Below are positions 56,668 to 64,000 of a DNA stretch of 64,000 nucleotides, in pieces. The stretch comes from Paraphoma chrysanthemicola (taxonomy: Eukaryota; Ascomycota; Dothideomycetes; Pleosporales; Phaeosphaeriaceae), in NCBI GenBank assembly GCA_020744225.1, contig JAGMWG010000018.1, positions 186,001 through 250,000 of the forward strand, in the 5' to 3' direction. Numbering within the stretch: position 1 is the stretch's first letter; each line of letters begins with the position of its first letter. The position numbers and the translations under genes were made by a program. Below the pieces are notes generated by a model. That model worked only from the letters and a program-made list of their open reading frames with translations, searched no databases and was not told the DNA's origin.

Positions 56668-57936
56668 TCACTGAAACGAAGTGAGAGATCAAACAATGGT
56701 TGACAACGAAGATGCGGTCGACGAGCTTCAGTTAACTTTAAGAAGTCAAAGTGGAGAATGGTCATATAGTTAGAGCATGCACACGTCGCCTTGGATCTAG
56801 CGTGCCTATGAATCGCAACTTGGGAAAAAGAGGTTGCTGTGTCTATCGGTGCGAAAGCTCCGCTACGGGTAAAATACCATGTACACTCATCTCACAGATT
56901 TTTCCTGGTATTCGGGGCGTAATGCAAGGGATGTAAACCCGAAAGGAACAGTCAAAACCGCTTCTGATTGGTCAATATGAAGTCGTGATGCAGGCTCTCA
57001 TTTCGAAAGGACAGGACCCTGCAGATCTAAGCTAGCGAGATTGCCACGCGGCTCGGAGTATAACCGTATTGCAATTGATTATCGGCCCGAAGCCGCACTG
57101 GGTGATCCCGCGTTGGTGTGGAGTGACGCGAGAGGAAGGTCGGGGGGAGTTCTCCCATCAGGATGGCTGTTAACAATTAGGGTAAGCTCGTAAAATTGTC
57201 GCCGTGCGAGCATGGGGAATGGATGGATGTATTTGGTACACTAGTACAGTCTTTTACATTTTGATGTACGTGCCACATGTCGGGAGATGTTTGTTGGGTT
57301 GTGTCGCACTGTGCTGCAAGTGCGGCGTGGTTGTGCGCAGTGCCAAGAGTCTGACTGTTGATGCCGAACGGCCCTTCCTCAACGAGGAGTCAACACCCGT
57401 GATATCTGGGCAAGCCATATCCTTTCCAACACGCACAACAGTCGCTCGTGAACAATTGGATACGCTGCGCTGCGCGACGGCTTGCATTCATTCGTTACTT
57501 ATCGGACTGAAACCCACAGTTCCTGCAGAGCGAGCCGGGCTAAGGTGGTGCATAAGAACAGTCTTCGTTGGCTTTGGCTTTCAGTCGGCACTCAGCGAAC
57601 CTACGCCCGGAAATTTAAGCTCGTGTATGCAGGTAACTTACAAACCTCGACCGGCCATAATTCCCGGACGTTCGGCGTCACTCGCGAAGCGTGGATCCCA
57701 AGGTTTGCTCTTCATGGCATAGATGGCAGATTCCTACCAATATCAAGAAGGAAGAAAGATCTCCTTCTTTGAGTCTGTTAGCGAAAGGGGCTTCTCGCTC
57801 TCCATTGCAGCCAAATGCCCACAGAAAACGAAGCTAGGATGCCATCTAGGCTGGTCCAACGTTGCTGCTCAGCAACTCTACATGTTCTCCTTTCACTGCA
57901 AGCGTCGACTCTATTACAATCGACTTACTACATACT
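56668..57936. other. intergenic, 1.27 kb
   Basis: Promoter of the GMC gene on the left. A 172-codon plus-strand frame at 57204-57722 has no domain and is rich in Cys and Arg. I do not call a gene. Confidence 0.4.
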
Positions 57937-59183
57937 ATGACAGACTCTCAACAATATGAATAGCCGAAACGCGGAGGTGAGATCTTGGGGTCGACGATTT
58001 CAATTTGTGTTCTGAGTACTGCGAGCCTCGTGTGGAGAGTGGTGTATAGAAACTAGACGAAGCGGAAGTTGTTGTTGTGCGACCACCTTCTCAGTCTTGC
58101 AGCGTTAGGTATTTCAAGACCTGATTTCACGCCCACACGTCTGCTTATACAATCGTGGCAATTAATGAAGAACGTAACAACAGCAATTTGCTTCGTTACA
58201 ACTACCCACGGGCTGGGTAGGCACATCAAGGATCCATAAATCAGCAAAGCGCGCGGTATTCTTCAGTACAGCTACTTTCTATGGATTAGCCAGGTTGTCA
58301 ATCTCCAAGTCGTAGCCGTGCTCAAGTCCTCGATCTGTGTACATCTCTTGGCCCTCAATGTCTCTAAGCGTACACAATCATATTATGGGGATTGCACCTC
58401 ATGCCCACGATAATTTCAACCTCGTCATTTCGACCCTGTCCATCTTCACTTGCACTCCATCCGAGGCGAATTGAAACCGAAGCATGAAAGGGAAATGCTT
58501 CTGCAAGCGCAGCCCAGGATTGACGTGCACACAGGTACGTTCTCACGAATGCATATGATGCCACTCTCTTACGTTGATACAAGGGCATTTTGAACACCAT
58601 CCCAGACGTTGTATGCGTGGTAGCTCCCATCATGTACCTTTCGACCGTCCAGTTACCTAGGCGTCCACAATGGGCGGTTCGTATAGTATGCTGTCTTGGT
58701 TTAATGGAAGAGAGTCTTACCAAATGTCTATAGTGTTCTACCCGATGCTAGAATCATCGCTTAGTGTAATAGTATGTTCCATTATGAAAACTATCGAGCT
58801 GGAAGCCCTTCAAAAGACTTCAAATGCCATTTGGGATGGTGTCAATTTCACCATCTGGAGCGCAATTCAGTTTTCAGTTGGCATCCTCATAGCATTGCTA
58901 CCACTCTTGCGCATATAGTTCGACGAATTCTTCCGTGCGATAAGGCCTTCAATTGTGCGATGTTCCAAAAGGAAAGTCAAGACTGCGAACTGCTGTGCCA
59001 ATGTACACGATCAGTAGGCCACGCGCGATCGGCAATCGATCGATGCACAAGTCTGAGCAAGGCATTCTGCCAACGAACGAGAGCGGAATCACTAAGGTCG
59101 TTGTTCACGAGGTCAAACACGAAGATAGGGCTGAGGACCTGCATATGCCCGTGAACACGTACAGCACTCATGGCAAAGTCTGA
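57937..59183 (+). pseudogene. SAT4/rhodopsin-like fungal membrane protein, decayed
   Basis: Pieces of a seven-helix SAT4-domain (PF20684-type, PTH11-related) protein lie in correct order: 'VLSTASLVWRVVYRN' then 'TKRKLLLCDHLLSLAALGI' (helices 1-2), 'THGLGRHIKD', 'YFLWISQVVNLQVVAVLKSS' (helix 3), 'NLVISTLSIFTCTPSEAN' (helix 4), 'KGKCF', 'ILNTIPDVVCVVAPIMYL' (helix 5), 'AVRIVCCLGLM', 'MKTIELEALQKTSNAIWDG' and 'FTIWSAIQFSVGILIALLP' (helices 6-7), and the cytosolic tail 'ESGITKVVVHEV'. In-frame stops occur at 57961 (TAG), 58054 (TAG), 58237 (TAA), 58472 (TGA, at the expected Trp) and 58916 (TAG). The frame also shifts between helices 3 and 4 and before the tail. A plausible relic intron starts GTACGT near 58535. 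Family identity is from memory of typical motifs; decay is certain if the frame is right. Confidence 0.72.
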
Positions 59184-60353
59184 TTAAGATTCTCCCGGAC
59201 GAAACATCAGCGCAACTTTACATGCTCTAAATCGTCCCTTCCAGTAGTTTCTCACTACCAACTCTTTCATTCTGCTATACCTCGGAGCGTCTGACAACCC
59301 TGTCACTTTGTCGTTCTCGCTCTTGCGTACAGCGTATAGTAAGCTCCGAGTTATAACTATTCACCAGCTGCCTGTTGGCACAAATGTTGTTGTACAACGT
59401 CTGGAAGGGATTGTAGTGATGCGAATGCAGTAGAGTGGCAACAGCTGCGAGTCTGAATGACCAAAACCGCTCACGCATTCGGAATGATCCAATGACCAGT
59501 AATGCTAGCTCCATCGAGACACACACTGTTCGCGTGTTGTGTGTGAAAATTCGGATGGACGTTGGTTGCTGGTGACTTCCTTCATTATGTTCTGACGTTG
59601 CCGAACTGGGAAAGGTGGCCGCACGGACTTGAAATGGCGCGGAGTGAAAAACGTCGGGCCGGACGATTCGATGTCCTGACTGCCTTGAAAGCTGGGCAAA
59701 ACCTACTTTGACATCTATGTCGACTTCAAGGCTTTCTTTTTGACGAGTACACACAAGATTTCTCTAACTAGTCTACACCCGTAGTTCGTCCGGTCCGCGT
59801 GTTCACTAATCTTTAACCATGTTTATATAATCGCTAACCTCATTCTCCTGTTAAACGAGAGTCTACTTGGGGGTACCTTACTGCTTACAGATATAACACC
59901 TCGGTGTCTCCACTTTCTACGTTCGAATTTGTGCCCGTAGCGACGGATTGCTGACATAGAAACGTAAGGAGGCTGTTGGTTCGCACTTCGTTTTAAGCCG
60001 AGGGAGGGAGCGATTTCCAAGCCCAAAGCCTCGCCAGTCTGCAGATTATACCGGTCCAATCATTTGCTCGACCGAAGCTGGTATAGAGCGTTGTTTAGTA
60101 CAAGCATGACCCACAATTGCGGAATCGATCGGCGTTTGGTTGCACGGTACCTGCTCATTCTACAAGGGAGCCTTGGTGTAGATACTCGCAACTGTCAGTA
60201 ATGGTGTTGTAGGATGCTAGGGTCACCGAGAATCAAGCTATGGTTGGTATTGTGGGTATATATAAAAGATGCCCCAAGCGAAGTGAAGTGAACAAAGTAT
60301 TCATCATTCCTCCATCAAACACACTGCAATTGCACTTCCATCACAACATCAAA
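59184..60353. other. intergenic with promoter of the reductase gene
   Basis: About 1.17 kb without a supportable gene. A 78-codon minus frame at 59823-60059 looks protein-like but has no domain. The last 100 bases hold the TATA box and leader of the reductase gene. Confidence 0.4.
60257..60267 (+). promoter_or_regulatory. TATA box of the NOR-1-like reductase gene
   Basis: TATATATAAAA lies about 90 bases before the ATG at 60354, followed by a CA-rich leader ('ccatcacaacatcaaa') as in strongly or conditionally expressed fungal genes. It also argues that the upstream in-frame Met at 60240 is not the start. Confidence 0.6.
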
Positions 60354-61118
60354 ATGGCTTCTTTGACCTATCTCATCACCGGCGCTAACCGTGGAATCGG
60401 TCGGGGCTTTACCACAGCCCTTCTGCAGCGCCCAAACACAACCGTCGTTGCCGCAGTCCGAGATGTTGCGAAATCCACTCCCGTTCTCGATGCCCTCCCC
60501 AAAGCCGCCGGCTCTAAGCTTGTCATTGTCAAGATCGACTCATCCGTCGATTCTGACCCGAAGACCGCGGTCTCAGAACTCCAGTCCAAGCACGGCATCA
60601 CTTCTCTTGATGTTGTTATTGCCAATGCCGGCATCGGTCACACCGGCCGCCGCATTGCTGAAATTTCAACTGAGGTGTTCCGCGAGCACTTGAATGTCAA
60701 TACAATTGGCCCTGTCCTTCTCTTCCAGGCTACCAGGCCTCTGCTTCAAGCAAGCAAGAGCGGTCGTCCCGTCTTCCTCGCCATTTCGACGGCTCTTGGC
60801 AGTATCGCTTCCCAAGAAGCATTTGCGGCGTTCCCATTGCCTACCGGAGTATATGGTTCGTCCAAGGCGGCATTGAATCTTCTCATCAAGAGGCTCAATA
60901 TCGAGGAGCCGTGGCTGGTGGCGTATGTCACGCATCCCGGACTGGTCAAGACGGATCTGGCTTCGTTCATCGACAACCCGGATATCCCCGCAGAGGCAAT
61001 TGCCGGTGCGCTCACGGTTGAGGAAAGTGTTAAGGGCGTCTTGTCTACGGTGGACAAGGCAACAAAAGAGATTGGCGGTACCTTCCAGAACGTTGATGGC
61101 ACAACTCTGCCATGGTAG
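60354..61118 (+). CDS. short-chain dehydrogenase/reductase, NOR-1-like
   Basis: Single exon, 254 aa from the Met at 60354; an in-frame Met at 60240 lies before the TATA box and is rejected. It is a classical SDR: the cofactor motif is 'LITGANRGIGRG', 'VVIANAGIG' holds the NAG motif, and 'STALGS' with 'YGSSKAALN' gives the Ser-Tyr-Lys catalytic set. 'THPGLVKTDLA' is the usual post-catalytic loop. The layout is that of the fungal group named after the norsolorinic acid ketoreductase (nor-1/AflD), which mostly contains uncharacterised members outside toxin clusters. No polyketide synthase or other pathway gene is in this window, so no product is implied. It probably uses NADPH in the cytosol. 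Confidence 0.88.
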   Translation: MASLTYLITGANRGIGRGFTTALLQRPNTTVVAAVRDVAKSTPVLDALPKAAGSKLVIVKIDSSVDSDPKTAVSELQSKHGITSLDVVIANAGIGHTGRRIAEISTEVFREHLNVNTIGPVLLFQATRPLLQASKSGRPVFLAISTALGSIASQEAFAAFPLPTGVYGSSKAALNLLIKRLNIEEPWLVAYVTHPGLVKTDLASFIDNPDIPAEAIAGALTVEESVKGVLSTVDKATKEIGGTFQNVDGTTLPW

Positions 61119-63180
61119 AGAAGAGAAAAGGCATAGCAGGTATTACAGACCAGAGAAATTGCGCGGCATGAGTTTATTCAGATACCACGTCCAAATGTTG
61201 ATGGCTACTACGAGCAATATTCTGTCCATCTACCTCTTTACGAATCTCAGCTTGTTTAAACTGCCCACGCCGAAACCACTCCTCCGAATACCATATCTCT
61301 TCCGCCGCCCAGATATCAACACTAATCCACATCCTTTCTCCAGTAGAAACCATGTCAGGTCTCGTGAAGAAAACTGCTCATCGAGAGGTAAGTATGGCAG
61401 GCCACGAATGATGAACGTTTCTCGACTGCCGTCTGCGAATATGACTTCTTGCCCTTACAGGTCATTATTAGCCTTCCTCAACCCATCCATGCTTAGATAA
61501 ATATAAGTATGAACCTGTCCTACCAGTTATCCTAATTCTTGAACTGTATCTCATTCTTGTTGGCAATATCGAAGGCATTAGTAGTTTATACGAGTTCGAT
61601 TCCTTAGCGTTGTCAAAGGCCTTTTCGACATTCAGTCACTCGCCCAGACTTTATCAATACAATAAAGTAGAGTCTCAGCGAATCGTTCATCCAAGAAAAC
61701 GAGCCGAGCATGTGATAATGGAGGGCTGGCCATGTGGCCGATTCGCAATTTCTACACCATTTATGGTGCCTAAATTGTTCCGCTAGAGCGTATCAGCGCA
61801 GACGCATTGAAAGTCCTCGCGAATGGGATTGCTAAGATTGCCCCTTCATGGCACTATTACATCGTTTCGGAATTAGGAACTATCTTCAAGTGATGTTGCA
61901 TGACTATGTCAGTGGCGGCCTTCACTGTGCCGTCCAGTGCAGCATGGCCGATGAATCACGAACATCAGCTCGGTGCGAGAGGGCAAGTCAGACACAACCA
62001 ACGAATGTCAATGGTTCCAGATCATTTGGTATTTTTTGGAAGCATCAACTTAACTCAGACAGAACGTATGCACTCAGTATGGTCAGATCACTCAGTGGAC
62101 TACTTACTGCCTGCCGCGACCACGATCGAACTACTACATGAACCGGATGATCTTAGTGTTTGAGCCCCAAGCCTGATATTCTCCGGAGCGTCTTCTCATC
62201 TCAGCAGTAGGGTTCAACAACTTACCGAACTTGTTGTCAAGACTCAGAGCAGCTGAGTGTGACAGTCCTACGCGGTAAATCTATCAAAAACTGCCCGCCT
62301 ACGACGCTTCGACGACGACTGCAATAATTACGTTGATATTGGTGCTATCTGAATCTTTTGTCACCACCATGTGCGTCGCAGCGTTATCTATGTTCGCCGA
62401 GGTCTTCCTCATTTCGTTCTACTCTCGGTCGAACTGCGTTGCAGTACGCTCTCATGGCTGTGGGCTTTAGAGGTCCCGTCGCCATGAATTTGCGCTTGAC
62501 ACGAATTCGCCTTCACCTTAACCTTCACCTTTCTTGAAGAGCTGCCTATCCTCTTGTACAGATACATGAGCCATCCACCGCCTTTCGAGAAAAACACTCA
62601 GCAGAAATGTCCAGTTGGAAAGGCAACGACCGAAGCCAAGCTAGGATGGTTTCCAACACGGTGTAGAGTATGTACGAAAAAGCAGTATTGCTAACCGTAA
62701 ATAGCATACGATAATTCCGTGCGCAAGCCCGAGTCCCTGAAGGACTTCCTGCTTAATTTGATGGATGGCAGAGGAATGACCTACAATGGTTGCTTTGAGA
62801 ACGCAGTCAACTTGCAGGTGGGATAAAAAAAAATACAGATTTCCATTACTCAATCGTTAAATTCAGGCTGCCTTTTGGCTTGACAATGGGTGTGATAGGC
62901 ACTTCTACTTTGTCTACAGCTGAGAAGTGATTCTGAAAGGAGAACAAGAAGCGGAGCAAGAATATGCTCTTAACAGCTTGCTCAGAATTTCTGCGTCGAG
63001 TACATACGAGATTCTCGGTGGAGAATTGGCACCAGCTTACTGCGCATCCCTGGTCAACACGAAATATCCGCTTACACCACTAATTTCCACCCCGTTATCT
63101 AACCGTCAACATGGCCCCATGACTTTTGATCCGCTGAAATAAAGCACACATTCGCTCGGACACATTCACGCTTTATCTTC
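61119..63180. other. gene-poor region, 2.06 kb
   Basis: No supportable gene. Three coding-like scraps: a 23-codon spliced frame at 61352-61387 joined to 61461-61496 with a perfect GTAAGT..TTACAG intron; a protein-like 87-codon frame at 61900-62163; and 'NSVRKPESLKDFLLNLMDG' within about 62705-62826, preceded by a GTATGT..GCTAAC..ATAG intron-like stretch. They do not assemble into one gene and may be relics. Confidence 0.4.
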
Positions 63181-63770
63181 TCATTTCTTCCCCTTCTTTC
63201 CCCCTTTGCCCTTCCCATTGCCCTTCCCATTGCCACTTTTCTCGCCCTCATCTTCTCCCTGCTTTTCCCCACTTTCCACTTCATCCACCTCCCCAACTTC
63301 CTCCAACGCCTTATCCGCATCAACGTTTCCCTCAAACTCCACATCCCGCAACCACTGCTTCGCCAGAAACAATCTCCACATGGCGTACGCCGTGACACCC
63401 AGCACAGCACCCGTGCTCAGCAAACTCCTTATAATCCCAAAAATGGTGATTGACGCGATGCGTCGGAGAATCGGGGTGACGAGGTATTGTCGTTCATGCT
63501 GAAATATGGTAAGCCTAAATTCTAAGAAGTAAAACTAGGACATTCGGGAGGTGAAACGGGAGATCTTACTTCTAAATCTGGATTTACACAATACATGATC
63601 CCAATACCCACCAGCAAAATCGCAAACAGCAGGAAAACAGTCAAAATCTGCACGGCTGCAAGGATAATCGAGATATTGCGCGTCGTTTGCAGGACCTTGA
63701 AGCCCGCGGCGACGAGCGGCGTGACTTCTTCAAACGCAGCATTGATCTGGCGCGAATACGGAAGTCCCAT
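63181..63770 (-). CDS. small two-helix membrane protein with Lys/Gly-rich tail
   Basis: Model complement(join(63181..63498, 63570..63770)), 172 aa. The N-terminal exon begins 'MGLPYSRQINAAFEEVTPLV' and continues into a long hydrophobic helix ('ILAAVQILTVFLLFAILLV'). After a 71-base intron (GTAAGA / TTTCAG) comes 'ILRRIASITIFGIIRSLLS' and a second membrane helix ('TGAVLGVTAYAMWRLFLA'). The tail is acidic ('LEEVGEVDEVESGEKQGED') and then strictly Gly/Lys/Asn-rich, ending 'GKGGKKGKK', encoded by a short imperfect repeat of CCCTTCCCATTG near 63208-63234. The terminal KKGKK resembles an ER-retention-like dilysine end, so ER location is possible. Family not named; I believe similar small proteins exist in related fungi. 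Confidence 0.7.
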
Positions 63771-64000
63771 TATGTCAACACACTTTCCAAGCTCGCTGGA
63801 TGGGTAAGATGTTCGTGGTCGCGGTGGTATGGATGAAGATAGTGTCGCGTAAGACTTCTAGCAGATTAAACATTAAACTTTGCTAGAGGATGTGGATATG
63901 ACGGCGTGAACATGGCGCAACGGTGTACCGTCTTCATATGCACGATTACCGTTGACCGGGTGGCAGGTTGGAGCGGGGTTGACGTCATGCTTCGGTGGTG
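63771..64000. promoter_or_regulatory. right-edge upstream region of the small membrane protein gene
   Basis: The remaining 230 bases upstream of the 63770 start. No feature beyond promoter context can be supported. Confidence 0.35.

Noticed and set aside
60354..61118. Reductase as part of an aflatoxin/sterigmatocystin-type cluster
   Set aside because: NOR-1-like reductases are common outside such clusters and no polyketide synthase, fatty-acid synthase or pathway regulator is present.
61560..61620. GTTCGATTCC resembling a tRNA B box
   Set aside because: No matching A box, acceptor stem or anticodon arm can be folded around it.

Overview
The window is nuclear DNA of a filamentous ascomycete (Pezizomycotina; Dothideomycetes-like by impression only). 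Genes are split by 45-60 base introns with GTANGT donors and CAG/TAG acceptors, intergenic spaces are short to medium, and several families are fungus-specific: RTA1, Zn2Cys6 regulators, the SAT4 membrane family and the 2EXR domain. There are no bacterial operons, CRISPR arrays or rRNA genes, and I found no tRNA. All splice models were built by eye from reading frame, splice signals and family knowledge.

Layout. 1-8.1 kb: RTA1-type membrane protein, a Zn2Cys6 regulator whose zinc cluster is split by a GC-AG intron, a GNAT acetyltransferase, and a large protein joining an AMPK-type glycogen-binding module to a kinase domain. 8.1-16.1 kb: an 8 kb gene desert ending at an uncharacterised acidic protein. 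18.4-23.6 kb: housekeeping genes LAS1 (rRNA processing), SWD2 (COMPASS / 3'-end processing) and OAC1 (mitochondrial oxaloacetate carrier). 23.9-30.9 kb: a compact catabolic-looking cluster. 33.5-49.7 kb: an uncharacterised nuclear-looking protein, OHCU decarboxylase (urate breakdown), an ADF-H/PH protein, geranylgeranyl diphosphate synthase, a 2EXR protein, DPH7 and an orphan protein. 49.7-53.6 kb: gene-poor, with a probable decayed gene. 53.6-64 kb: a Sec2-type Rab exchange factor, a secreted GMC oxidoreductase, a SAT4 membrane-protein pseudogene with at least five stops, a NOR-1-like reductase and a small two-helix membrane protein.

The most interesting unit is the 23.9-30.9 kb cluster: an anion:cation-symporter-type transporter and a D-2-hydroxyacid dehydrogenase share a divergent promoter, and a nine-exon Zn2Cys6 regulator meets an HpcH/HpaI aldolase tail to tail. 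Each of the two promoters serving the enzymes and transporter holds a pair of CGG-N9-CCG sites (four in all) with the shared core CGG(A/C)TGT. No such site was seen before the regulator itself. This reads as a self-contained regulon for uptake and cleavage of an organic (sugar-type) acid. The substrate is unknown.
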